From Thiobacillaceae bacterium (GTDB lineage: Bacteria > Pseudomonadota > Gammaproteobacteria > Burkholderiales > Thiobacillaceae), in contig JAAPAA010000246.1 in assembly GCA_012274165.1 (NCBI GenBank), positions 1 through 5,393 on the forward strand: 5,393 nucleotides of DNA, written 5' to 3'. Shown here piece by piece: positions 1-5,393 of the stretch. The notes under the pieces were generated by a model. It ran no database searches. It saw only the letters and a list, made by a program, of their open reading frames with translations, and had not been told where the DNA came from. Both the position numbers and the translations under genes were made by a program. Every line of letters starts with the position of its first letter. Within the stretch, counting starts at the first letter, position 1.

Positions 1-3
1 ATT

Positions 4-12
4 TGATGTAAT
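4..12 (+). promoter_or_regulatory. Possible extended -10 promoter element for the regulator-esterase operon
   Basis: The bases TGATGTAAT fit the extended -10 pattern TGnTATAAT with one mismatch in the hexamer (TGTAAT). It would place transcription start near base 19, inside the palindrome at 14-40 and about 30 bases before the ATG at 48. A -35 element would lie outside the window, so this is a pattern match only. Its position next to the palindrome is what makes it plausible. Confidence 0.35.
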
Positions 13-13
13 A

Positions 14-40
14 CCATCCATATGGAATCCATGTGGATGG
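14..40. promoter_or_regulatory. 27-bp near-perfect palindrome, probable operator of the adjacent RHH regulator
   Basis: Left arm CCATCCATATGGA (14-26) and right arm TCCATGTGGATGG (28-40) are inverted repeats matching at 12 of 13 positions around a single central A. Inside the left arm, TCCATATGGA (17-26) is itself a perfect palindrome, so the site contains several CCAT/ATGG half-sites. Ribbon-helix-helix repressors bind as dimers, often cooperatively, to short repeated half-sites beside their own promoters. This palindrome sits between a possible -10 element and the start codon of such a regulator. Autoregulation is therefore the likely reading, but it is inferred. An RNA hairpin controlling translation is the alternative, since the right arm runs to within 7 bases of the ATG at 48. 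Confidence 0.6.
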
Positions 41-47
41 CGTACAG

Positions 48-467
48 ATGGCTGGCGTGACCCTGGAGACGCGGTCGCGAACCGGCGAAACCGAAAAATT
101 GACGATCAATCTCGGGGTCGTCGACCTGGGGCAGATCGATCTTCTGGTGCAGGAGGGCTTCTACTCCAACCGCACCGACTTGATCCGTACCGCCATCCGC
201 CACCAGCTATCGCTCCATGGCGAGGAGGTGAAGCGAACGGTCGCTCGCCGCACTCTCGTGCTGGGACTGCAGCAATTCGGCCGTGCAGACCTTGAGCGTG
301 CCCTGGCCGCGGGACACATGCTGCAGATCCAGGTCGTCGGCCTGGCGCGGATCGCCAACGATGTCTCACCCGAGCTGGCCCGCGCCACCATCCAGTCGGT
401 TGAGGTTCTCGGCGCGTTTCACGCCGGCGAGGCAGTGCGCAATGCCCTCGCCGATCGCATTCTCTGA
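48..467 (+). CDS. CopG-type ribbon-helix-helix transcriptional regulator
   Basis: Probable DNA-binding regulator of 139 aa, and likely autorepressor of the operon it opens. The ribbon-helix-helix fold is visible at the N-terminus: a strand KLTINL (residues 17-22), helix A from about 24 to 36, the turn GFYSN (37-41), and helix B beginning RTDLIRTAIR (42-51). The first helix-to-turn segment GFYSNRTD is characteristic of a CopG-like group often found beside PHB-depolymerase-family esterases. The C-terminal half (about 90-135, with VVGLARIANDVSPELA) is a second conserved region, perhaps for oligomerisation or effector sensing, whose function I do not know. Start choice: ATG at 48 has a weak GGATGG seven bases upstream. 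A GTG at 33 would add five residues, but it lies inside the palindrome. The next gene starts 20 bases after the stop, so the two are probably co-transcribed. Confidence 0.85.
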   Translation: MAGVTLETRSRTGETEKLTINLGVVDLGQIDLLVQEGFYSNRTDLIRTAIRHQLSLHGEEVKRTVARRTLVLGLQQFGRADLERALAAGHMLQIQVVGLARIANDVSPELARATIQSVEVLGAFHAGEAVRNALADRIL

Positions 468-480
468 AGTGTCTTTCTTC

Positions 481-484
481 AGGA
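481..484 (+). promoter_or_regulatory. Shine-Dalgarno AGGA ahead of the esterase TTG start
   Basis: AGGA lies only three bases before the TTG at 488 and nine bases before a second in-frame TTG at 494. The spacing favours 494, which would shorten the protein by two residues. The longer reading begins MNLK. No in-frame ATG with a ribosome binding site is nearby, so a TTG start appears real either way. Confidence 0.45.
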
Positions 485-487
485 AAA

Positions 488-1732
488 TTGAACTTGAAAA
501 TCCAAAAGGCATCGCCCGCTCCTTTGGGCCAGGGTTTCAAACCGCACGAGCCAAAGCACTCGCCCCGCCGGTTCGATGTCGGCGGAATTACCGAAACGAT
601 TCAGCGTGCGCTTGCCGCCGCCGGGTTGGACACGCAGTCCGGTCCGATGAAGGGCGTCACCGACACGATTCATCAGGCTTTGTCAGCCGCAGGTTTGACC
701 CAGCGCTCAGTCACGCCAAGTGAGCAGCCCCGTGTGACCATCGAAGGGGCTTCCCGCGAGGTCGATGCGCCCTACAGGGACATCGACGGCATTCATGCAA
801 AACCCGCTTCACGCATCGATGAGCCGCTCCCCGGTGCATTCCTGAACCGTTCATTCACGAACCATGCAGGAACGCGCAACTACATGCTCTACGTTCCCAC
901 CAGCTATACGACGGAATCGAGCGAGCCGGTTCCGGCGATCGTGATGCTGCATGGTTGCAGGCAATCCCCGGACGATTTCGCGGCCGGCACCCGAATGAAT
1001 GCGTTGGCCGACCAACACGGCTTCCTGGTGATCTATCCCGCCCAGGCCGCCAATGCGAACGGATCGAGGTGTTGGAATTGGTTCCGGCCCGAAGATCAAA
1101 TTCGGGATTCCGGGGAGCCATCGCTCATCGCCGGTATCACACGGGAGGTTGCGTCGGCATATCGCATCGATGCGCGGCGAATCTTCGTGGCCGGCATGTC
1201 CGCGGGCGCATCCATGGCGGTGATCCTTGGCGCAATGTACCCGGAGCTGTATGTCGCGGTCGGTGCCCATTCTGGCTTGCCTTACGGAGCCGCTCACGAC
1301 ATCCCTTCGGCCTTCTCGGCGATGCAAGGGGGTGCTGCGCTCCCCGGTCCATTCCAACCGCCGGCAGCAACACCATCTGATCGCGCCGAAGGGTCGAACG
1401 GGACTCCCACCATCGTCTTCCATGGCGACAGCGATCGAACGGTGAACGCACGGAACGCAGACGCAATCGTTGAGCAGGTCACGGTTGTCGGCTCCGACCA
1501 ACAACCTCTACGTGCCAATGTCCAGACCGGAACCGCGCCGGGAGGCCGCAGGTACAGGCGCACGGACTACCTGGACCATGCCAACCAGACCGTGGTCGAG
1601 CACTGGATGGTGCATGGGGCTGGACATGCCTGGTCGGGCGGCAGTCCGAACGGTTCCTTCACGGACCCGACGGGTCCCGATGCCTCCGCCGAGATGATTC
1701 GCTTCTTCTTCTCACAACGGCGTGCTGTTTGA
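488..1732 (+). CDS. PHB-depolymerase-family esterase (alpha/beta hydrolase), cytoplasmic
   Basis: Serine esterase of 414 aa from the family annotated as 'esterase, PHB depolymerase family', which hydrolyses ester bonds. The true substrate may be hydroxyalkanoate oligomers or other esters. The catalytic domain runs from about 127 to 410. It shows the strand YMLYVP (132-137), the oxyanion-loop segment MLHGCRQSPDDFAAGT (153-168), NGSRCWNWF (191-199), the nucleophile elbow GMSAG with Ser238, HGDSDRTV with probable catalytic Asp316, and HGAGHAWSGG with His380. All triad residues are present and the length is normal for the family. No signal peptide or membrane segment is visible, which argues against a secreted polymer depolymerase. 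Residues 1-125 form a low-complexity, probably flexible leader. It contains two similar segments (34-50 and 57-72) resembling the ETIQRAL segment at the start of related proteins. Translation begins at TTG. It follows the RHH regulator by 20 bases and is probably controlled by it. Confidence 0.9.
   Translation: MNLKIQKASPAPLGQGFKPHEPKHSPRRFDVGGITETIQRALAAAGLDTQSGPMKGVTDTIHQALSAAGLTQRSVTPSEQPRVTIEGASREVDAPYRDIDGIHAKPASRIDEPLPGAFLNRSFTNHAGTRNYMLYVPTSYTTESSEPVPAIVMLHGCRQSPDDFAAGTRMNALADQHGFLVIYPAQAANANGSRCWNWFRPEDQIRDSGEPSLIAGITREVASAYRIDARRIFVAGMSAGASMAVILGAMYPELYVAVGAHSGLPYGAAHDIPSAFSAMQGGAALPGPFQPPAATPSDRAEGSNGTPTIVFHGDSDRTVNARNADAIVEQVTVVGSDQQPLRANVQTGTAPGGRRYRRTDYLDHANQTVVEHWMVHGAGHAWSGGSPNGSFTDPTGPDASAEMIRFFFSQRRAV
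587..703 (+). repeat. Duplicated segment encoding two IxxTIxxALxAAGL units in the esterase leader
   Basis: Codons 34-50 read ITETIQRALAAAGLDTQ and codons 57-72 read VTDTIHQALSAAGLTQ, a 23-codon (69-base) offset. The DNA copies share stretches such as ACGATTCA, but many third positions differ, so the duplication is not very recent. Each unit is predicted to be a short amphipathic helix. They lie before the hydrolase domain. Confidence 0.65.
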
Positions 1733-1772
1733 CGTGCGCCTGGTCACGGAGGAATTCAGGAATGAACTCTGA

Positions 1773-2669
1773 TCAGGCCCGCTTGCGAACCGGCGGTTTT
1801 GCAGCCGCTTTCTTCGAGGGCGGGCCGGCCTTCGGCTTGGCGGATGGCGGTGCCTTGCCGGCCGTGTCCGTCTTCCGCTTGAGGCTCTTGGCCAGCAGTT
1901 CGGTCAGATCGATCACGTTGGAGGCGCGTTCTTCCTTCGAACCCTCCTCGACCGGCGTCACCGACTCGGTTTCGCCGGCCTTGATCTTGCGGTTCACGAG
2001 TTTGTGCACGGCGGCGCTGAAGTTCTCGGTGTAGTCCGCGGGCTTCCATTTGCCCGTCATGTCGCTGATGAGCTGCGCCGCCATCTTCAATTCGCCGGGC
2101 TTCAGGTTGGCCGCGGTCTTCCCGTCAGGCGGCAGCTTCAGCTCGCTCACCGGGCGGATTTCGCTCGCCCAGCGGATCGTGTTCAGGATCAGGGCCGGAC
2201 CCGAAGGCATCAGCGCCGCCAGGTGTTCCTTGGTGTGCATGACGACTCGGGCTATGCCGATGACGCCCGCCTCGCGCATCGACTCGCGCAGAAGCGCATA
2301 CACCTTGGCGCTGCCCTTGCCGGAGGGCTCGAGATAATAGGGTTTCTCCAGCAGCACGAAGTCGATCTCCGCGGCCTTGACGAAGGATTCGATTTCGATG
2401 GTTTGCGTGGATTTCGGATACGCGGCCCTGATCTGCTCGTCGCTCAGGACGACATAGTCGCCGCCTTCCTGTTTGATCCCCTTGACGATGTCGTCGCCCT
2501 CGATTTCCTTGCCGGTGCGCTTGTTGATGCGCTTGTAGCCCACCGGGTCCATCGAGCGCTTGTCGAGCCAGTCGAAGTCTATCCCACCGTCCTGCGAGGC
2601 CGGATAGAGTGCAATGGGCACGTTTACGAGGCCGAAGGTGATGGCCCCTTTCCAGATTGCACGTGGCAT
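1773..2669 (-). CDS. ku: Ku, DNA end-binding protein of bacterial non-homologous end joining
   Basis: Homodimeric Ku of 298 aa that threads onto double-strand break ends and recruits LigD. It opens with the highly typical MPRAIWKGAITFGLVNVPI, followed by the Ku core beta-barrel (about 1-250). Family segments include KRINKRTGKEIEGDDIVKG (47-65), the bridge region around FVLLEKPYYLEP (104-115), and RWASEIRP (166-173). Residues 251-265 (NVIDLTELLAKSLKR) match the minimal C-terminal segment that in other bacterial Kus is needed for LigD contact. After it comes a Lys/Pro/Ala-rich tail (266-298), a type known to add DNA binding. The start at 2669 is set by an AAGGAG seven bases upstream and by the conserved N-terminus; the open frame continues 84 codons further upstream but only overlaps ligD. 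Ku lies 32 bases after the ligD stop, in the same operon. Confidence 0.96.
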   Translation of the reverse strand: MPRAIWKGAITFGLVNVPIALYPASQDGGIDFDWLDKRSMDPVGYKRINKRTGKEIEGDDIVKGIKQEGGDYVVLSDEQIRAAYPKSTQTIEIESFVKAAEIDFVLLEKPYYLEPSGKGSAKVYALLRESMREAGVIGIARVVMHTKEHLAALMPSGPALILNTIRWASEIRPVSELKLPPDGKTAANLKPGELKMAAQLISDMTGKWKPADYTENFSAAVHKLVNRKIKAGETESVTPVEEGSKEERASNVIDLTELLAKSLKRKTDTAGKAPPSAKPKAGPPSKKAAAKPPVRKRA

Positions 2670-2676
2670 TGGAAGT

Positions 2677-2682
2677 CTCCTT
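2677..2682 (-). promoter_or_regulatory. Strong Shine-Dalgarno AAGGAG for ku
   Basis: Reading the minus strand, AAGGAG ends seven bases before the ku ATG at 2669. It sits in the 32-base ligD-ku gap. It decides the start against the longer open frame and gives ku its own efficient translation, which fits a need for more Ku than LigD. Confidence 0.8.
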
Positions 2683-2701
2683 GAGTGGGAACGCAAAACG
2701 G

Positions 2702-5170
2702 CTACGCCGACGCGCCGGCAGGGTGATTCAGCACTTTCATGGCGGCAGTCAGGCGACGGGCGGATCTGGCGTAGCCTTCCCAGGCGCGATTGCCTTCGTC
2801 CAGGCGCGCGTGCGCGGTGCGCACGGTCCAGTGATCCCCGCCTTTGAGCGATCCCAGTTCCTCCCACGCCACCGGTACCGAGATGCCGAGGCCGGGCCGC
2901 GCGCGAGCCGACCAGCCGCACGCGGTCGTGGCGCCGACGCCGTTGCGCAGATAGTCGATGAAGATCTTTCCGATGCGGCTCTTCGGGCCGCTCCTGGCCA
3001 CGAACCGCTGCGGAATGGTCTTGGCCAGGTGCATGACCACAGCCCGCGAGAACCCCTTCACGGTGTCCCAGTCATGCGCCTCGCGCAGCGGCACGACGAC
3101 GTGCAGTCCCTTTCCGCCGCTGGTCTTCAGGAATGCCGGCAGGCCGAGTTCCTGCAGAAAAGCGTGCACGAGGCTGGCCGCGTCGCGCACCTTGTCCCAT
3201 GCGACGCCCTCGCCCGGGTCCAGGTCGAATATCATGCGGTCGGGATGCTGCAGCGACTTCGTGCCGGTATTGAGCGTGTGGAATTCGACGACGTTCCACT
3301 GCGCCGCGGACAGGATCCCCTGCTTGTCCGCGATCTCGAGCAAGGGCGGATGGCCGATGTACAACGCGGGGTCGAGCTGCCGGATGCCGGGCAATTTTTC
3401 GGTCTCGGCATGCTTCTGGAAAAACAACTTCCCATCCACGCCGCTCGGTGCGCGCACCAGCGAAACCGGGCGGCCTTTCAGATGCGCCATCATCAGATCG
3501 CCCACCAGGGCGTAGTAGCGGACCAGTTCTAATTTGGTAATGCCCGTGCTGGGATCGATCACGCGTTCAGGATGGGTGACGCGAAGGGAAGGATTGAGCG
3601 CGTGGGACTGGTTCGCGGCGGCGGCTCGGGCGAGCTTGGCGATCCTCTTCGTGTCTGCGGGCTTTTCCCGGACAATCGCGCTCGCCGGTTTGTCGGTGCG
3701 CAAACCATGGAACACCGAGTGCCGGATGATTCCGGCGCGCGTCCACTCCCCGAACGAAACCTCCGCGACGAGCTGCGGCTTTACCCAGTGGGGCCGGCCT
3801 TCGATTGCGGCGGCCTTGTGGAACGGGCTCTTCGCGGCAGTCAATTTGTCGAGACGGGCCTTCAGCGCACCCAGGGTACGGTCGCCGAAGCCGGTCCCCA
3901 CCCTGCCTGAATATCGCAGAACTCCGTCTTCGTCATGCACGCCTAGCAGCAGCGCTCCGATTCCCACGCGCGAGCCCTGCGGATCGGTATAACCGCCGAT
4001 CACGAATTCCTGGCGTTGACTGCACTTGAGCTTGATCCACGCCGTGGACCGACGCGACACGTAAGGGGAATCCAGCCGTTTGGCGATGATGCCCTCGAGG
4101 CCGAGCTTGCAGGCGGAAGCAACCACACTTTCCGCGGGCGCATCGAATGCTTCGCTGAACCGCACACGCTCCGAAGACGATTTCTCGAGCAAGCGTTGCA
4201 GGAGCGCTCGGCGTTCGCGCAGCGCAACCGCGCGCAGGTCGTAGCCGTCGAAGTAGGGAATGTCGAACAGATAGAGAACGATGCCGCTCGTCTTCGCCGC
4301 GTCGAAGGACTGCTGCAAGGCGCCGAAATCGGGCACGCCTTTTTCGTTGAGCATGACCATCTCGCCGTCGTACCAGCCGGCGGGCAGCTTCGCCTTGGCG
4401 ATGGCCTTCCGAAGGGGCGCGAGTTTCGACGTCCAGTCGTTGCCGTTGCGAGTGAACAGGTCGATATCGGCGCCGTCGACGCGGGTCATCAGGCGATAGC
4501 CGTCGAACTTGATCTCGTAAGCCCACGCCTGCGGATCGGAAGGGAGCGAATCCACGAGAGTGGCGAGTTGCGGGACCAATATCGCCGGCATCGGCGCCTT
4601 GGTTGCACCGGCAGGCAGGCCGGTCTGCGCCTTGACGCTGTCCGGCACCTCATCCACCACGCTGAATTCGGCCGCCGGCCGAACGAATTTGTCCTTTTCC
4701 TTGATGAGCAGCCACGGCCGCTGCTTCTCGCCTTTTCCTTTCATGCGCACGAGCACCCACTTGCCGTGCAGCTTCTGTCCATGCAGCTCGAACTTCAACA
4801 GGCCCGCACGATAGCCTTGGGCCGCGTCGCCGACCGGTTGCCAGGTGCCGCTGTCCCATATGATCACCTTGCCGGCGCCGTACTGGCCCGCGGGGATCGT
4901 CCCTTCGAAGCTCGAATAGGCGATCGGATGATCCTCGACCTCGACCGCCATGCGCTTGTCTTTTGTATCGAGGCTCGGCCCTTTGGGCACGGCCCAGCTC
5001 TTCATGGTGCCATCGAGCTCGAGGCGGAAGTCGTAATGCAGGCGGCTGGCCCAGTGCTTCTGGATGACGAACGACAGAGCGCCCGCGGAGGCGTGGCCGC
5101 CTTCGACCGGCTCCGAAGTCACCGAGAAATTGCGTTTGGCCTTGTATTGCCGCAGCGCGCCGGAGGCCAT
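2702..5170 (-). CDS. ligD: LigD, multifunctional ATP-dependent DNA ligase (PE-LIG-POL) of non-homologous end joining
   Basis: Three-domain end-joining ligase of 822 aa that processes, fills and seals DNA ends held by Ku. The 3'-phosphoesterase domain (about 30-165) keeps residues equivalent to the Pseudomonas LigD active site: His39, His45, Asp47, Arg49, His81 and Tyr85. The ligase domain (about 197-385) has motif I KFDGYR with the adenylated Lys221, motif III YLFDIPYFDG (300-309), motif IV LEGIIAK (358-364) and motif V WIKLK (378-382). An OB-fold follows to about 500 (VAEVSFGEWT, 468-477). The primase-polymerase domain (about 526-805) has FDLDPGEG with metal ligands Asp649 and Asp651, TSGGKGLH (683-690) and FIDYLRNG with Asp739. 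Order and length match the Pseudomonas/Burkholderia type rather than the mycobacterial POL-PE-LIG. ATG at 5170 is the first possible start after an in-frame stop and keeps the conserved N-terminus. It has no clear Shine-Dalgarno, and a terminator lies just upstream. Confidence 0.97.
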   Translation of the reverse strand: MASGALRQYKAKRNFSVTSEPVEGGHASAGALSFVIQKHWASRLHYDFRLELDGTMKSWAVPKGPSLDTKDKRMAVEVEDHPIAYSSFEGTIPAGQYGAGKVIIWDSGTWQPVGDAAQGYRAGLLKFELHGQKLHGKWVLVRMKGKGEKQRPWLLIKEKDKFVRPAAEFSVVDEVPDSVKAQTGLPAGATKAPMPAILVPQLATLVDSLPSDPQAWAYEIKFDGYRLMTRVDGADIDLFTRNGNDWTSKLAPLRKAIAKAKLPAGWYDGEMVMLNEKGVPDFGALQQSFDAAKTSGIVLYLFDIPYFDGYDLRAVALRERRALLQRLLEKSSSERVRFSEAFDAPAESVVASACKLGLEGIIAKRLDSPYVSRRSTAWIKLKCSQRQEFVIGGYTDPQGSRVGIGALLLGVHDEDGVLRYSGRVGTGFGDRTLGALKARLDKLTAAKSPFHKAAAIEGRPHWVKPQLVAEVSFGEWTRAGIIRHSVFHGLRTDKPASAIVREKPADTKRIAKLARAAAANQSHALNPSLRVTHPERVIDPSTGITKLELVRYYALVGDLMMAHLKGRPVSLVRAPSGVDGKLFFQKHAETEKLPGIRQLDPALYIGHPPLLEIADKQGILSAAQWNVVEFHTLNTGTKSLQHPDRMIFDLDPGEGVAWDKVRDAASLVHAFLQELGLPAFLKTSGGKGLHVVVPLREAHDWDTVKGFSRAVVMHLAKTIPQRFVARSGPKSRIGKIFIDYLRNGVGATTACGWSARARPGLGISVPVAWEELGSLKGGDHWTVRTAHARLDEGNRAWEGYARSARRLTAAMKVLNHPAGASA

Positions 5171-5174
5171 GATC

Positions 5175-5217
5175 GAAAAAAGAAGACGCTGGCGGCAAAT
5201 CGCTGCCGCCCAGCGTC
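5175..5217 (-). terminator. Rho-independent terminator of the gene upstream of ligD
   Basis: On the minus strand, GACGCTGGGCGGCA (5217-5204), loop GCGATT, and TGCCGCCAGCGTC (5197-5185) form a 13-bp GC-rich stem with one bulged base. TTCTTTTTTC (5184-5175) follows directly. This is a textbook intrinsic terminator ten bases after the stop of the partial gene at the right edge. The plus strand has no T-run after the stem, so it works in one direction only. Oddly, its T-tract ends only four bases before the ligD ATG. Confidence 0.85.
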
Positions 5218-5226
5218 ATCGACTGC

Positions 5227-5393
5227 TCAATGGCGGGTGCTGACGCGGTCCCACGCGTCGCGCGCGGCGAAACGTGCGCGATCCCACGCGAGGGTCGATT
5301 TGCCGCGCGAAGCGCTCCAGTCCCGCGAGAGGTCCGAATCGACATCGTCGAAGCTGCGGCCAGGGTATTTCGAGTACGCCGCAACCCCATAGC
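5227..5393 (-). CDS. C-terminal end of an unidentified conserved protein (5' part outside the window)
   Basis: The frame entering at 5391 reads 54 residues to a TGA at 5229-5227. The start is beyond the window edge. The visible tail begins YGVAAYSKYPGRSFDDVDSD and continues with SRDW, a short Ser/Gly/Lys stretch, and AWDRARFAARDAWDRVSTRH. The spacing of Tyr, Gly-Arg, Asp-Val and several Trp residues resembles the C-terminal tail of small conserved proteobacterial proteins, perhaps stress-related, but I cannot name the family. Support for it being real comes from the terminator ten bases after the stop and from the patterned Trp/Asp/Arg content. An overlapping frame through the same bases (4650-5390) reads Arg/Ala-rich shadow protein into ligD and is not convincing. 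No function is assigned. Confidence 0.7.
   Translation of the reverse strand, partial: YGVAAYSKYPGRSFDDVDSDLSRDWSASRGKSTLAWDRARFAARDAWDRVSTRH

Noticed and set aside
33..47. GTG start for the RHH regulator five codons upstream
   Set aside because: It lies within the palindrome and close to the likely transcription start. The added residues are not part of the fold. It cannot be excluded, but ATG at 48 is preferred.
1793..1815. GCGG...CCGC followed by TTTCTTC as a possible plus-strand terminator for the esterase
   Set aside because: The stem is only four base pairs, the T-run is interrupted, and it lies within the ku coding tail.
2670..2921. An 84-codon upstream extension of the ku frame
   Set aside because: It overlaps the ligD coding end, has shadow-like Arg-rich composition, and precedes the strong ribosome site and conserved MPRAIWKG start of Ku.
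2657..3532. A 291-codon open frame on the plus strand opposite the ligD 3' end and ku start
   Set aside because: It overlaps the ligD polymerase domain in antisense, has no family motif, and has a composition typical of a shadow frame.
4016..5392. A 458-codon open frame on the plus strand opposite ligD
   Set aside because: It is antisense to a LigD with every catalytic motif in place. Its translation is Arg/Ala/His/Gly-rich without recognisable domains, as expected from GC-rich codon bias in the opposite strand.
1..5393. Mobile elements, CRISPR arrays, tRNA or rRNA genes, toxin-antitoxin pair
   Set aside because: No repeat-spacer pattern, transposase motif or RNA gene was seen. The RHH gene resembles an antitoxin in fold, but its partner is a well-formed esterase, not a toxin family.

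Overview
The window is GC-rich bacterial DNA with tightly packed genes. The protein families suggest a proteobacterium, most likely a betaproteobacterium of the Burkholderiales type. This rests on a cytoplasmic PHB-depolymerase-family esterase paired with a ribbon-helix-helix regulator, and on a LigD with PE-LIG-POL domain order next to a single-domain Ku. The assignment is an inference from protein style, not from a marker gene.

Layout. Positions 1-1732 hold a plus-strand unit. A possible extended -10 promoter and a near-perfect 27-bp palindrome lie just before a small CopG/ribbon-helix-helix regulator (48-467). Twenty bases after it comes a PHB-depolymerase-family serine esterase (488-1732) with an intact Ser-Asp-His triad and an unusual duplicated segment near its N-terminus. 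Positions 1773-5170 hold a minus-strand unit reading towards the first one. It is ligD (5170-2702), a three-domain ATP-dependent DNA ligase, followed after 32 bases by ku (2669-1773). The two units converge on a 40-bp gap. At the right edge is the C-terminal end of a third minus-strand gene (5393-5227), which ends in a strong hairpin plus T-tract terminator just in front of the ligD start codon.

How the genes work together. Ku and LigD form the bacterial two-component non-homologous end-joining machine: Ku binds broken ends and recruits LigD, which trims, fills and seals them. The regulator and esterase look like a self-contained, probably autoregulated operon. The esterase probably acts on short-chain hydroxyalkanoate or other small esters in the cytoplasm, but its substrate cannot be read from sequence. 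I see no mobile element, CRISPR array, RNA gene or integration scar. The core genes belong to known families. The less-described points are the operator palindrome, the duplicated esterase segment, and the terminator placed directly against the ligD start codon.
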